Counted from the stretch's first letter, positions 34,471 through 43,899 are shown. The stretch is DNA of 64,000 bases from SG8-41 sp035259205 (GCA_035259205.1 DATFWO010000099.1:1-64000), one strand, 5' to 3'. Made by a program: numbers and translations. Notes: generated by a model not told the origin, from the sequence alone.

Positions 34471-35710
34471 TGCGCACCTCGCCGTTCGTGTTGACGGACC
34501 ATGGCTGGATACCGTTGTGATGCTGTACGAAGCCGCTGATCGCGCGCGCCTTCTGGATGTCCTGCACGCTCGGCTGCACGTAACCCGTGCTGTCGACCGC
34601 GCGGCTCATCAGCACGGCGGGAGCGCCATCCCAGTTCCAGCCGATCTTGAAGCGCGTAAGAGACTTGTCCATGACCGGCTCCTCCAGCATCGCCTCGCGC
34701 CAGTTCCTGCCGCCGTCGAAGGACACGTCGACCGCGCGTATCCTGCCTGCGCCCGACCATGCCAGACCTCTTACCTCCTGGAACCCCGGGCCCTTCAACT
34801 GCTGCCCGCCGGAGGGCGTGGTGATGACGGACTTGCATTCCATCACCATGCTGAACTTGCGCCATTTGCCGTCCGGCATCGGATCCGTGTAACGCGCGGT
34901 CTCGCTGCGGAAATACCACGGCTGATCACCGACTTTGATGCGCCGGAGCCATTTCACGCTGACGTTGCCTTCCCAGCCGGGAATCACCGCCCGTACCGGG
35001 TAGCCGTTCTCCGGGCGCAGGGCCTCGCCGTTCATGGCGTAGGCGATGATCGTGTCGTCCAGGACCTTCTCGATCGGAATCGAGCGCGTGTGCGCGGAAG
35101 CGTCGGCGCCCTCGAACAGCGCCCATTTCCCGCGCGGATCTATGCCCGCCTCCTCCAGCAGCGTCGAGGCCGGGACGCCGGTCCACAGCACGCCCGATAG
35201 CAACCCGTGTGTCTGCTGTACGGTGGTCGAAGCAGGCTTCAGCCAGTCGGTCAGCCCGTTGCCCGAGCACTCGTGGAAATGAAAGCGCGATACCGACGGG
35301 TAGCGCACGAGATCATCCATGGTGAAGACAAGCGGTTGCTTCACCATGCCGTGCACCGCCAGCCGATGCGTCTTCGGGTCGATATCCGGCGTGCCTGCGT
35401 GGTGGCGCTCGAAAACCAGTCCGTTCGGCGTGATGATCCCCGGCTGATGCTGCAGGGGCGTCATGCTCCAGTCGGACCAGTTCTGCCGGTTCTTGAGAAC
35501 GTCGGTACGGCGCCGCGCGACGTACTCCTCGTGCTTCGACGGCATGCCGTAGGCGGCAGGTTCGATCGGTCGCCCGGTTTCCCGGGCGCTCGACGGGACC
35601 GGCAGAGGCGCGGCGCGCGCCGCGCTGGTTGCGGCGAGCGCGCTTCCGGTCAGGGCTGCTGTTCTACGGAGAAAGTTCCTGCGATCGCGAGTATCGGGCG
35701 GTTGCGCCAT
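34451..35710 (-). CDS. soxC: SoxC-like molybdenum sulfite/sulfane dehydrogenase
   Basis: A 419-residue sulfite-oxidase-fold protein of SoxC length. It has a Tat signal (DRRNFLRR at residues 9-16), so it is folded with molybdopterin before export. The molybdenum-ligating Cys148 is in HFHECSGNG, and the GVPASTLLEEAGI and GYPVRAVIPGWEGN blocks follow. SoxCD oxidises the SoxY-bound sulfane sulfur; alone it could act as a sulfite dehydrogenase. The 175-bp gap upstream (35711-35885) contains no gene. Confidence 0.88.
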   Translation of the reverse strand: MAQPPDTRDRRNFLRRTAALTGSALAATSAARAAPLPVPSSARETGRPIEPAAYGMPSKHEEYVARRRTDVLKNRQNWSDWSMTPLQHQPGIITPNGLVFERHHAGTPDIDPKTHRLAVHGMVKQPLVFTMDDLVRYPSVSRFHFHECSGNGLTDWLKPASTTVQQTHGLLSGVLWTGVPASTLLEEAGIDPRGKWALFEGADASAHTRSIPIEKVLDDTIIAYAMNGEALRPENGYPVRAVIPGWEGNVSVKWLRRIKVGDQPWYFRSETARYTDPMPDGKWRKFSMVMECKSVITTPSGGQQLKGPGFQEVRGLAWSGAGRIRAVDVSFDGGRNWREAMLEEPVMDKSLTRFKIGWNWDGAPAVLMSRAVDSTGYVQPSVQDIQKARAISGFVQHHNGIQPWSVNTNGEVRNAIGQA

Positions 35711-35885
35711 GGTGCCTCCCCGGGTTGCAAGCAGAACGTGACAGCCTCGACAGCAGGGAGAGCGACATCGGGCGGCGGCATGACGATGCGGCAGTCGACA
35801 TCGCTACCTTGCCTCATCATGCGAGTATAGCGCGTACGGCTCATGGAGGACTCCCGCCTGCTCACCCGGGCGCGGGCAGGATCGC

Positions 35886-36746
35886 CTACCTGCGCCGTTC
35901 GGCCCCCGGCAGCGGATCGCGCGCGTCGTATTCCATGCAGGCCGATACCATCGTCGTGAACGTCGCCCCGCCGTCGGAGAGATGCTTCAGCAGCTTCTCG
36001 AGGATCATCATCCTGTAGCCGCGCCCGATGACGAAGGGATGAAACGTGTAGGTCAGCACGCCCCAATCGACGGTCCGTTTCATGTATTCGAACTCGTTCA
36101 CCCAGTTGTCCAGAACCAGGTTCGCGTTCTGCAGGCCGGGGAGCAGGGACTCCCTGGTACGGACGTACTCGAAGTGCGGATAATCGTCCAGCGACCAGCT
36201 GATCGGCATTTCGATCAGCCGTGTCGGCTGGCCGAACGCGGCGGGTTTTTCGAGCTCGATCACGTCGCCGCGACGCACGCGGTACGGGAGGTAGTCGTGA
36301 CCCATCATCGAGCTGTCGTAGAGGAAGCCGTGCTTCAGCAGCAGATCGACGGAGGACGGGCTCAAGTCCCATGACGGGGAGCGGTAGCCGCGCGCGCAGC
36401 TGCCGGTCAACGACCTGATCTGCTCGTTGGCGCGCGAGAGCTCCTCCTCTTCCTGCTCGCGCGTCAAGGTCGCGGGCGGGCGATGCGTCCAGCCGTGATG
36501 GCCGATCTCACATCCGGCGTCAGCGACCCTGCGCGAGGCCTCGGGATAGGTCTCCAGGGTATGCCCTGGAATGAAGAAGCTTGCCGGCACGCGATACTCG
36601 CCCAGCAGCTTCAGTATGCGCGGTACCGCGACCACGCCGAACTCGCCGCGGGAAATCGGCGTGGGGCTTGTGAGTCCACGCGCGATGAAGCCGGACATCG
36701 CATCGAAGTCGAACGTGATGCAGACGAGAAGTCTTTTGCCGGGCAT
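35886..36746 (-). CDS. Polysaccharide deacetylase family protein
   Basis: A 286-residue NodB-homology protein from ATG 36746. The metal-binding Asp motif reads TFDFD (11-15) and the His motif is GHHGWTH. The active-site arrangement and lack of signal peptide fit the cytoplasmic PuuE/allantoinase-like or peptidoglycan deacetylase branch. It follows two alpha/beta hydrolases on the same strand (11-bp gap) and is likely cotranscribed with them, so a small amide rather than a polymer is a possible substrate. Confidence 0.87.
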   Translation of the reverse strand: MPGKRLLVCITFDFDAMSGFIARGLTSPTPISRGEFGVVAVPRILKLLGEYRVPASFFIPGHTLETYPEASRRVADAGCEIGHHGWTHRPPATLTREQEEEELSRANEQIRSLTGSCARGYRSPSWDLSPSSVDLLLKHGFLYDSSMMGHDYLPYRVRRGDVIELEKPAAFGQPTRLIEMPISWSLDDYPHFEYVRTRESLLPGLQNANLVLDNWVNEFEYMKRTVDWGVLTYTFHPFVIGRGYRMMILEKLLKHLSDGGATFTTMVSACMEYDARDPLPGAERRR

Positions 36747-36757
36747 AGCCTTGTCCT

Positions 36758-37585
36758 CTACCGAGGCCTGCGCGATGCGTCCCGTGCGTGCTTCAGAAGG
36801 AAGCGCCTGTAGTCCTGCGCACACCTGTCGGGCACCGCGTCGGTAATGTTGTGCGGGAGTCCGTCGTATACGACGAATTCGCAGTCCGCGATCTTCTCCG
36901 GCAGCGCGCGATAGTGATCGACGGTATGTATCGGATCGCCGCCGGGAGCAATGGCGAGCGTCGGACATCGAATCCGGTGCAGATCCGAAATGAAGTCAAA
37001 GCTGCGCATCATCGGCACGAACCGTTCCAGGGTCGCTACCGGCGTTCGCGACGACTCGGCGATGAACCAGTCCACGAATCCGGGCTGCACCGAGCCGAGG
37101 TCGACGCGGTCCGCGATCGTGTCACGCAGGAAGGCAGCCAGGCCCTTCTCGCCTATTTTCCGCACCCAGGAACTCTGATCCTGCAGTCCGTGCCTGATGC
37201 CTCCCGTGCAGGCAAAAGCACCTAGGCTCAGCACGCGCTCGGGATAGGCGATAGCGGTCTTTGCTGCAACAGCAGAGCCTGCCGACGACCCGGCGATGTG
37301 GAAACGCTGCGCGCCGATATGATCGGCCAGTTCGATGACATCCCGGGCAAGCCGTTCCACTGTAAGCTCATCGGACGCCGTGAGACGGGTCGCCCCGTGG
37401 CCTCGCATGTCGATGCGCGCGACGCGGAAGTCGCGGGCCAGCTGCGGCACCCACGCATAAAAGCGCACCGAGCTGCCCATCGCCGCGTGCACCAGGATGA
37501 CGGTATCGGCCGGCCGCCACGGGTCGGCGTAGTCATCGAGGGTGTAGGCGACTTCCAGGCCGTCCGACGCCGTGAAGCGGTTCAT
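36758..37585 (-). CDS. Alpha/beta hydrolase (tandem paralogue 2)
   Basis: A 275-residue alpha/beta hydrolase. Its nucleophile elbow is GSSAG, the oxyanion region is VHAAMGSS, and a late His lies in GLPHNITDAVPDRCAQDYRRFL. It shares these segments almost word for word with the upstream gene, so the pair arose by tandem duplication. Its ATG overlaps the upstream stop by 4 bp (ATGA). Likely an esterase or C-C hydrolase; substrate unknown. Confidence 0.9.
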   Translation of the reverse strand: MNRFTASDGLEVAYTLDDYADPWRPADTVILVHAAMGSSVRFYAWVPQLARDFRVARIDMRGHGATRLTASDELTVERLARDVIELADHIGAQRFHIAGSSAGSAVAAKTAIAYPERVLSLGAFACTGGIRHGLQDQSSWVRKIGEKGLAAFLRDTIADRVDLGSVQPGFVDWFIAESSRTPVATLERFVPMMRSFDFISDLHRIRCPTLAIAPGGDPIHTVDHYRALPEKIADCEFVVYDGLPHNITDAVPDRCAQDYRRFLLKHARDASRRPR

Positions 37586-38406
37586 GAGATACGGTGCTTC
37601 ATGAGAAAGCGCAGAAGGTCTTCGGCGCAGCGCTCCGGGGCCGAATCGGTGATGTTGTGCGGCAGCCCGTCGTACCAGATATATTCGCTGTGCGGGACGT
37701 GTTTCTGGTAGACCTCGTACTGCGCTTTCGACCCCAGAGGATCGTGACCCGGCATGACGTTGAGCATCGGGCACTTGATCTTGTGCAGATCTGCCGTGTA
37801 GTCGACTTCCTTCATCATCGGGCCAAAGCGGGCGAACAGGTCGACATCGGTTTTCGCGGACTCATCGATGAACCACTTCAGAAAACCTTTGTCCTGGGCG
37901 TTCGGGAACCGCTCCTCGATCGTCTCTTCGAGGAAGGTTTTGAAGCCTTTCGCCTTGATGCCGTTCACCCACTTGTTCATGTCGATGTTCGAGGGCTTGA
38001 GTCCCGGCGTCGACGCGAAATTGGCGAGTGTCAGGACACGCTCGGGGTTATCGATAGCGGTGCGCATCGCGACGATCGAGCCGGCCGACGAGCCTGCGAG
38101 ATGGAAGCGCTTGAGGCCGAGGTGATCGGCGAGCTCTATGACATCCTTCGAGAGCCGCGTGAGGGAGAGTTGATCGGGCCCCGGGATCTGCGTCTCGCCG
38201 TGGCCGCGCATGTCGGGACGCACGACGCGGAAATGGCGCGACAGTATCGGGATCCATTTGTAGAGCCGGCGCGAGCTGCCCATCGCAGCGTGGATGAGGA
38301 TCAGCGTTTCCTGCGGGCGCCAGGGATCCGTGAAGTCGTCCACGCAGTAGCCGAGCTTCAACCCGTCGCTTGCGGTCAACACGTTCATGACGGACGATAA
38401 CGGCAT
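37582..38406 (-). CDS. Alpha/beta hydrolase (tandem paralogue 1)
   Basis: A 274-residue alpha/beta hydrolase with a GSSAG nucleophile elbow, HAAMGSSRR oxyanion region and GLPHNITDSAPERCAEDLLRFL at the end. ATG 38406 has GAGGA 7-8 bases upstream; ATG 38388 aligns with the start of the paralogue and is an alternative. It lies divergent from a Bug gene, with about 110 bp between the start codons. Confidence 0.9.
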   Translation of the reverse strand: MPLSSVMNVLTASDGLKLGYCVDDFTDPWRPQETLILIHAAMGSSRRLYKWIPILSRHFRVVRPDMRGHGETQIPGPDQLSLTRLSKDVIELADHLGLKRFHLAGSSAGSIVAMRTAIDNPERVLTLANFASTPGLKPSNIDMNKWVNGIKAKGFKTFLEETIEERFPNAQDKGFLKWFIDESAKTDVDLFARFGPMMKEVDYTADLHKIKCPMLNVMPGHDPLGSKAQYEVYQKHVPHSEYIWYDGLPHNITDSAPERCAEDLLRFLMKHRIS

Positions 38407-38518
38407 CTGGAATCCTCGAACGGAAGATGCTGCGCGGGGATCGGAGCGCTGCGCGCTTGAGTCCGCAACACGGACGGTGCTGGCGCGCGCTGGAACCTAT
38501 CTTCGAACCGATCCGATT

Positions 38519-39526
38519 ATGCTCATAGTCGCAGCACGGGGCAACCGAAAGCCCCGGCTCCTCTCCGCCGGCGCGCTCGTCAGCGCCGCGAGCGTCTCGC
38601 TCGCGTGCGCGGCCGCTGAATCCCCCGATACCTATCCGTCGAAACCCGTTCGCATCATCGTTCCTTTCTCACCCGGTGGCGGCGCCGACAATCTCGCCCG
38701 CATCCTGCAGCCGGCGCTCAGCGAAGCGCTCGGGCAACCTCTGGTTCTGGACAACCGTCCCGGCGCAAGCGGCATCATCGGCACCGAGCTCGCCCTGCGC
38801 GCTGCGCCGGATGGCTACACGCTCGTGCTTATCACGACGACGCATACCGTCACGCCCGGGCTCATGAAGCGGCTCCCCTACGATCCGGTCAAGGACATTG
38901 CGGGCGCGTCATTGGCCGCGACGCAGCCCAACGTGCTCGTCGTCCACCCGGCGGTTCCCGCGAAATCGGTGAAAGAGCTCGTCTCGCTTGCGAGGGCGAA
39001 ACCGGCGGCCCTGACCTATGCATCCGGCGGCAGCGGCAGCGCGCCCCATCTCGGAGGCGAGCTTCTGCAGATGGTCGCCGGCGTCAAGCTCATTCACGTG
39101 CCGTACAAGGGCGCGGGCCCCGGTGTCGTCGCACTGCTCGGCAACCAGGTGACGATGATGTTCGTCGGCCCGATCTCCATCGAGCAGCACGTCGCCGCGG
39201 GCAGGCTGCGCGCCCTGGCGACTGCGGACAGGAAACGCTCGGCGATCCTGCCCGATGTGCGGACGGTGGCGGAAGCGGGCTTTCCCGGCGTCGAATCCGG
39301 AACGTGGTATGGTTTCGCCGCGCCCGCGAAAACCCCGCGTGCGGTGCTGGAAGCCTTCCATGCTGCGACGCTGAAAGCGCTGGCCGCGCCGGAAACGAAG
39401 AGGCGCCTGCTCGCTCAGGGCATGGAGATCGTCGGGGGCGGGCCGGGCGAGCTCGATCGGACGATACGGGACGAGGTCGCGAAATGGGGGAAGCTGGTCA
39501 AGACTGCAGGCATTACCGCCGAATGA
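38519..39526 (+). CDS. Bug family periplasmic solute-binding protein
   Basis: A 335-residue Bug receptor from ATG 38519, giving a long but normal signal region (basic RGNRKPR then hydrophobic) ending near residue 35. The mature N-terminus TYPSKPVRIIVPFSPGGGAD is the family signature. It is divergent from the hydrolase/deacetylase operon and followed by a thioesterase-like gene. The ligand might be a substrate of the hydrolases; inferred only from position. Confidence 0.92.
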   Translation: MLIVAARGNRKPRLLSAGALVSAASVSLACAAAESPDTYPSKPVRIIVPFSPGGGADNLARILQPALSEALGQPLVLDNRPGASGIIGTELALRAAPDGYTLVLITTTHTVTPGLMKRLPYDPVKDIAGASLAATQPNVLVVHPAVPAKSVKELVSLARAKPAALTYASGGSGSAPHLGGELLQMVAGVKLIHVPYKGAGPGVVALLGNQVTMMFVGPISIEQHVAAGRLRALATADRKRSAILPDVRTVAEAGFPGVESGTWYGFAAPAKTPRAVLEAFHAATLKALAAPETKRRLLAQGMEIVGGGPGELDRTIRDEVAKWGKLVKTAGITAE

Positions 39527-39587
39527 AGCCCGCAGGGCGGGAACACACGACACGCCCCGAGGCGCTCGTTTCTTACACGGAGTGGGA

Positions 39588-39974
39588 ATGGATACGCTGA
39601 AAGTCGGAATGAAGCACACGCAGGAATGGGAGGTCACCGAGGCACGGACGACGACGCGCGGCGACTACAAGGTCTTCTCGACGCCGCAGATGACACAGCT
39701 CATCGAGTCGACGGCCAACGAGCTGGCGAGACCGCACCTCAAGCCCGGCCAGGGGCAGGTCGGGGTCGTGGTGACGGTGCGGCACATGGGACCGACACCG
39801 CTCGGCAAAAAGGTGCGCGCCGAGGCGGAGCTCGTGGCGATAGACCGCCGCCGGCTCACGTTCAAGGTCAAGGTATTCGACGACGTCGAGCAGGTCGGCG
39901 AGGCCGAGCACGAGCGCTTCGTCGTCGACCTCGACAAGTATTTCGAAAAGCTGAAGAAGAAGATCGGCGGCTGA
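39588..39974 (+). CDS. Hot-dog fold thioesterase-like protein
   Basis: A 128-residue protein from ATG 39588 (GGAG 6 bases upstream). Its sequence pattern, with TPQMTQLIESTANE in the central helix and VRHMGPTPLGKKVRAEAEL in the strands, matches the fluoroacetyl-CoA-thioesterase-like branch of hot-dog proteins. The central helix carries T and E residues as in that family. It probably hydrolyses a short acyl-CoA. It lies between a Bug gene and a CocE hydrolase. Confidence 0.82.
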   Translation: MDTLKVGMKHTQEWEVTEARTTTRGDYKVFSTPQMTQLIESTANELARPHLKPGQGQVGVVVTVRHMGPTPLGKKVRAEAELVAIDRRRLTFKVKVFDDVEQVGEAEHERFVVDLDKYFEKLKKKIGG

Positions 39975-40014
39975 GCACTCGCCGATCTGAAGCTTTGATA
40001 CCGGAGACGACGCC

Positions 40015-41781
40015 ATGACCGAGCCCCGCGACCCCTACGCACGCACTGAAGTGCGCGACGGCATGCGCATCACCTGGCACCAGCCGATCGCTATGGACGA
40101 CGGACTGGTGCTTCGCGCGGATATTTACCGGCCCGTCGGAGACCTGCGTTGTCCGGTCATCCTGACCTACGGCATCTACGCCAAGGGGCTCGCGTACCAG
40201 GACGGCTACCCGTTGCAGTGGGAGAAGATGGTCGCGGACTATCCCGAGATCCTGAAGGGGTCGAGCAACAAGTACCAGAATTGGGAAACCACCGACCCCG
40301 AATGCTGGGTGCCGCACGGTTACGCCGTCGTGCGCGTGGACTCGCGCGGCGCGGGCTGGTCGCCCGGCTTCATGGATCCGGGCTGTCCGCGGGAGACGGA
40401 GGACCTCTACCAGTGCATCGAGTGGGCGGGCACACAACCGTGGAGCAACGGCAAGGTGGGCATGCTCGGGATCTCGTACTACGCGAGCAACCAGTGGCGC
40501 GTGGCGGGCATGCATCCGCCGCACCTCGCCGCCATCATCCCGTGGGAAGGGCAGAACGACCGCTATCGCGATTCGGGCTACCACGGGGGCATCCTGAGCC
40601 AGTTCCAGGAGCGCTGGGCCAAGCACCAGGTGGCTAACATCCAGTACGGCCGGGGCGACAGGGCGAAGAAGAATCCGAACACCGGAGAGTCCGTCGCCGG
40701 TCCCGTTACGTTGACTGATGAGGAACTGGCGAGGAACCGGGTGGACGCCTTCGAGGAGCTGAAGAAACACCCTCTCGACGACGAATGGCACCGTTCGCGC
40801 TCGGCTGATCTCTCCAAGGTGCGCACACCGTTGCTCACCTGCGCCAACTGGGGTGGCCAGGGCATCCATCCGCGCGGCAACTTCAACGGTTACACGGAGA
40901 CCCCGGACGACACGCCGAAGTGGCTGGAAGCCCACGGCGACTCGCACTGGTCGCTCTTCTCGAGCGGCTACGGCGTCGACCTGCAGAAGCGCTTCTTCGA
41001 CCACTTCCTCAAAGGAATCGCGAACGGCTGGGACAAGCAGCCTCGCGTTCAGCTCAATATCCGGCAGCCGGGTGAAAAGTTCGTACGCCGCTACGAGAAC
41101 GAGTGGCCGCTCGCACGCACGCAATGGACCAGGTTCTACCTCGACCCCGCGAATCAGAGCCTCAGCACGAAACCTGTGGCGCAGGCGGGAAGCGTCGAGT
41201 ACGACGCCTTAGGGGGCGGCGTAACGTTCCGTATGCCGCCTCGGGACAAGGAGACGGAAATCACCGGGCCGATGGCGGCGAAGCTCTTCATCGCATCCTC
41301 GACCGCGGACGCCGATCTCTTTCTCATCGTCCGCGTCTTCGACCCCTCGGGCAAGGAGCTTACGTTCATGGGCTCCACCGATCCGAACACGCCCATCGCC
41401 AACGGCTGGCTGCGCGCCTCGCACCGCCGGCTCGACCCGAAGAGAAGCCGGCCCTACCGCCCCTGGCATCCGCACGACCGCGTAGAGCCGATGACGCCCG
41501 GCCAAATCTACGAATGCGATGTCGAGATCGTGACGAGCTGCATCGTCGTTCCGGCCGGGTGGCAGGTCGCCCTTACCGTCCGCGGGAAGGACTACGAATA
41601 CGAAGGCGAGCTCTCGGAGTTCGGGAAAAAGTTCCACTATGGCACTCGCGGCACCGGCGGCATGACCCACAACGATCCCGACAGCCGCCCCGCCGCGCTC
41701 TTCGGCGGGCGCGTCACGCTGCACGCGGGCGGTGAGCGTGAGTCGTATCTGCTGCTGCCGATCATTCCCTCACGGGAATAG
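40015..41781 (+). CDS. CocE/NonD family hydrolase (X-Pro dipeptidyl-peptidase-like)
   Basis: A 588-residue serine hydrolase with an N-terminal alpha/beta hydrolase domain and a C-terminal jelly-roll domain. The nucleophile is in GMLGISYYASNQW (near residue 160), and an Asp/His pair is expected around the HGDSHW segment. CocE-type enzymes cleave esters or acyl-amides. No signal peptide is present. The stop codon is directly followed by a 14-bp repeat array. Confidence 0.9.
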   Translation: MTEPRDPYARTEVRDGMRITWHQPIAMDDGLVLRADIYRPVGDLRCPVILTYGIYAKGLAYQDGYPLQWEKMVADYPEILKGSSNKYQNWETTDPECWVPHGYAVVRVDSRGAGWSPGFMDPGCPRETEDLYQCIEWAGTQPWSNGKVGMLGISYYASNQWRVAGMHPPHLAAIIPWEGQNDRYRDSGYHGGILSQFQERWAKHQVANIQYGRGDRAKKNPNTGESVAGPVTLTDEELARNRVDAFEELKKHPLDDEWHRSRSADLSKVRTPLLTCANWGGQGIHPRGNFNGYTETPDDTPKWLEAHGDSHWSLFSSGYGVDLQKRFFDHFLKGIANGWDKQPRVQLNIRQPGEKFVRRYENEWPLARTQWTRFYLDPANQSLSTKPVAQAGSVEYDALGGGVTFRMPPRDKETEITGPMAAKLFIASSTADADLFLIVRVFDPSGKELTFMGSTDPNTPIANGWLRASHRRLDPKRSRPYRPWHPHDRVEPMTPGQIYECDVEIVTSCIVVPAGWQVALTVRGKDYEYEGELSEFGKKFHYGTRGTGGMTHNDPDSRPAALFGGRVTLHAGGERESYLLLPIIPSRE

Positions 41782-41830
41782 CGTCCCAGGTACATCGTCC
41801 CAGGTAGGGCGTCCCAGATGCAGCGTCTTA
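41781..41830. repeat. 14-bp array with a divergent core GCGTCCCAG (locus O)
   Basis: GCGTCCCAGGTACA, TCGTCCCAGGTAGG and GCGTCCCAGATGCA, then a GCGTCTTA remnant, follow each other at exactly 14-base steps from 41781. The period matches the GTGACTG arrays although the core word is different. It starts at the last base of the CocE stop codon. Confidence 0.8.
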
Positions 41831-41863
41831 GAGGAGGCGCCGGTTTCAAATTGCCAGGGCGCT

Positions 41864-41899
41864 CAGCTGGCCGGGTCCTGTCGGAACGGCTGACGCCTG
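41864..41899. repeat. Dispersed 36-bp repeat, copy 1
   Basis: The word CAGCTGGCCGGGTCCTGTC and the following 17 bases match 47698-47733 at 32 of 36 positions. A third, inverted partial copy is at 47924-47942. All copies are intergenic. Confidence 0.7.
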
Positions 41900-41991
41900 A
41901 AACTTTCCCCTCCTGCAAATAGGAGGGTGGCGCGCGTAGGCCCGCCGGGGTGGTCAGGTTAGTGGAAGAAACCGCGAAGCTGGAAGGCCTG

Positions 41992-42033
41992 CTTCTGCCT
42001 TCCTCCTTCCGCCGTCTGCCTTATGTAGTGACT
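41992..42033. repeat. Heptamer array CTTCNNC (locus Q)
   Basis: CTTCTGC, CTTCCTC, CTTCCGC, CGTCTGC, CTTATGT and AGTGACT follow in strict 7-base steps. On the minus strand these are the same GGAAGG/GCAGAAG words seen at 49004-49038. It ends at the stop codon of the DUF35 gene, where AGTGACTCACT forms a small palindrome. Confidence 0.7.
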
Positions 42034-42554
42034 CACTCCTGCGGATACCGCCACGGCTTGTCGGGCTGCGTGGCGCTCTCGTCGATGGCCCACTGCGGGA
42101 GCGAGAGGCCCGGGCCGGCGTCGGAGAACACCATGCGCACGCGCGTGCCGATGCCAACATTCTTTACGAGGTCGGGCGGCGCGAGCTTGCCGTCGGGCGT
42201 GACCAGGTTGCCGACGACGCGCAGGGCCTCGTCAACGGTGGGCTTGCCCTTCTGGGTGTCGAGATCGACCAGCAGGATCAGGTAGGGCGTGTAAGCCCTG
42301 AACGCCGGCTGGATGGCGTGATGCACCTCCGTGTAGGAGTGCACCGCGCCTTTGCCCTCGACGAGCACCCATTCGGCCCCGCGGCTCATGCACCAGGGGC
42401 AGGCGGTGGTGGGCGGATAGCGCAGCAGCTTGCAGTCGTCGCACTGCTGCAGGTGGAAACCGTGCTCGGCGCAGTGCTTGAAGTACGCGACGTTCTCGCC
42501 GTCGAGATCATCGAGCCTGAGACCCATTCCGAGATAGTCGGCCGTGATGGACAT
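42033..42554 (-). CDS. Zn-ribbon/OB-fold protein of the DUF35 (ChsH2-like) family
   Basis: A 173-residue protein with a rubredoxin-like zinc ribbon (C38-x2-C41, C52-x2-C55) followed by an OB-fold. Such proteins bind acyl-CoA and partner thiolase-fold enzymes or acyl-CoA hydratases. It starts 16 bp after the thiolase-like gene, which is typical of the paired arrangement. It probably forms a complex with that protein. Confidence 0.88.
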   Translation of the reverse strand: MSITADYLGMGLRLDDLDGENVAYFKHCAEHGFHLQQCDDCKLLRYPPTTACPWCMSRGAEWVLVEGKGAVHSYTEVHHAIQPAFRAYTPYLILLVDLDTQKGKPTVDEALRVVGNLVTPDGKLAPPDLVKNVGIGTRVRMVFSDAGPGLSLPQWAIDESATQPDKPWRYPQE

Positions 42555-42570
42555 GATGTTGTCTCCCCAC

Positions 42571-43827
42571 TCAATCGCGCCGCATGACCATCGCCGACCC
42601 GGTGCCCGGATTGGCCCAGCCGAGGTTGGCGGTCACCTCGCAGTTCTTCACCTGCCGACAGCCCCCTTCCTTGTAGTCGTAGGTGTGCCTGCGCCTGCCG
42701 TCAGGGCCGACGGGGCAGCTGTCGTCGACGTCGTGGCGCAGCTGGCGTACGTTTTCGATCACCATGTTCATGCCGTGCGTGTAGCCCTCGCACAGATGGC
42801 CGCCGCTGGTGTTGTTGGGGCGCCTGCCCCCGAGCCGGATGGTGCCGTCGCTCACGTACTGGCCGCCTTCGCCCTTCCTGCAGAAGCCGTAGTCCTCGAG
42901 CTGCAGCATGGTAGTGAAGGTGAAGGCGTCGTAGGAGCCGGTGACGTCGACATCCTGCGGGCCGACACCGGCGTTGGGCCACAGGATCTCGCGCGCGTAT
43001 CTGCCGGCCACCGTCGAGATCGGCCCCGTCTGATAGTGCATGTCGGCGCGCGGCTTGCACACGCGGCCCGCAATGGCGCGTATCAGCGCTCGGGGGTGGC
43101 GGCAGTCCCTGGCGCGGTCGGCGCTCGTCACGACGATGGCCGTGGCGTTGTCGGTCTCCACGCAGCAGTCGAGGAGATGCAGCGGCTTGCAGATGACGCG
43201 GCTCGCCAGCACGTCCTCCACCGTCACGCGGTTCTTGTAGAGGGCCTTGGGGTTGTTGGAGGCATGCGCGGAGTGCGTGGCGCGCACCGCGGCGACCTGC
43301 GCCGGCGTAGTGCCGTAGTCGTGCATGTGGCGCATGAAGGTGAAGCTGAACATCTGCCCGGCGCTTTGCCAGCCGTAGGCGCGGGAATGCAGCATGTCGC
43401 CGACGATCGGCGCGGCCGAGCGGGCCCCGGTGCCGCCGATACGCACCTGGGAGTAGCCGTTCATGGCACGGAAGATGACGACGGTCTTGCACATGCCGGC
43501 TTCCATCACGCCCATGGCGATACCGATCAGCGCTTCGGTCGACGAGCCGCCGCCGAACACGTCCATGAAGAAGTTCAAGCGGATGCCGAGATCGCCGGCG
43601 ATGAAGGTTCCGAAGGTGGAATCGCCCGACTGGTAGGACAGCATGCCGTCGACGTCGGCGGCCTTGAGCCCGGCATCGAGGATGGCGTTGCGCACCGCCC
43701 AGGCGCCGAGCGCGCGGGTGGTCATGCCGGAGCCGCGCGTGTAGGTGGTCTCGCCCACCCCCACGATGGCGTACTTGTCCCTGAGGTGCTTCGGACTGGT
43801 GACGTCCGTGTCGGCTGGCAGTGGCAT
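42571..43827 (-). CDS. Thiolase-fold protein lacking the nucleophilic Cys (Ltp2/SCP-x-like)
   Basis: A 418-residue thiolase-fold protein. Where thiolases carry NxxCxSG the sequence reads MDVFGGGSSTEAL (about residues 88-100), without Cys. The usual GHPxG His position reads GYTHG. The C-terminal Cys-Gly motif is also absent. With its DUF35 partner it resembles Ltp2-ChsH2 retro-aldolases that cleave beta-hydroxyacyl-CoA side chains, rather than a thiolytic enzyme. Substrate unknown. The 284-bp gap upstream contains repeat locus G and no gene. Confidence 0.85.
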   Translation of the reverse strand: MPLPADTDVTSPKHLRDKYAIVGVGETTYTRGSGMTTRALGAWAVRNAILDAGLKAADVDGMLSYQSGDSTFGTFIAGDLGIRLNFFMDVFGGGSSTEALIGIAMGVMEAGMCKTVVIFRAMNGYSQVRIGGTGARSAAPIVGDMLHSRAYGWQSAGQMFSFTFMRHMHDYGTTPAQVAAVRATHSAHASNNPKALYKNRVTVEDVLASRVICKPLHLLDCCVETDNATAIVVTSADRARDCRHPRALIRAIAGRVCKPRADMHYQTGPISTVAGRYAREILWPNAGVGPQDVDVTGSYDAFTFTTMLQLEDYGFCRKGEGGQYVSDGTIRLGGRRPNNTSGGHLCEGYTHGMNMVIENVRQLRHDVDDSCPVGPDGRRRHTYDYKEGGCRQVKNCEVTANLGWANPGTGSAMVMRRD

Positions 43828-43899
43828 GGGGCGCGATCCTCCGTGCTGTCGGGCGATTGTGCCGGGCTGAACGGCTGATGGCTAGCATCGAGCTCCGCA

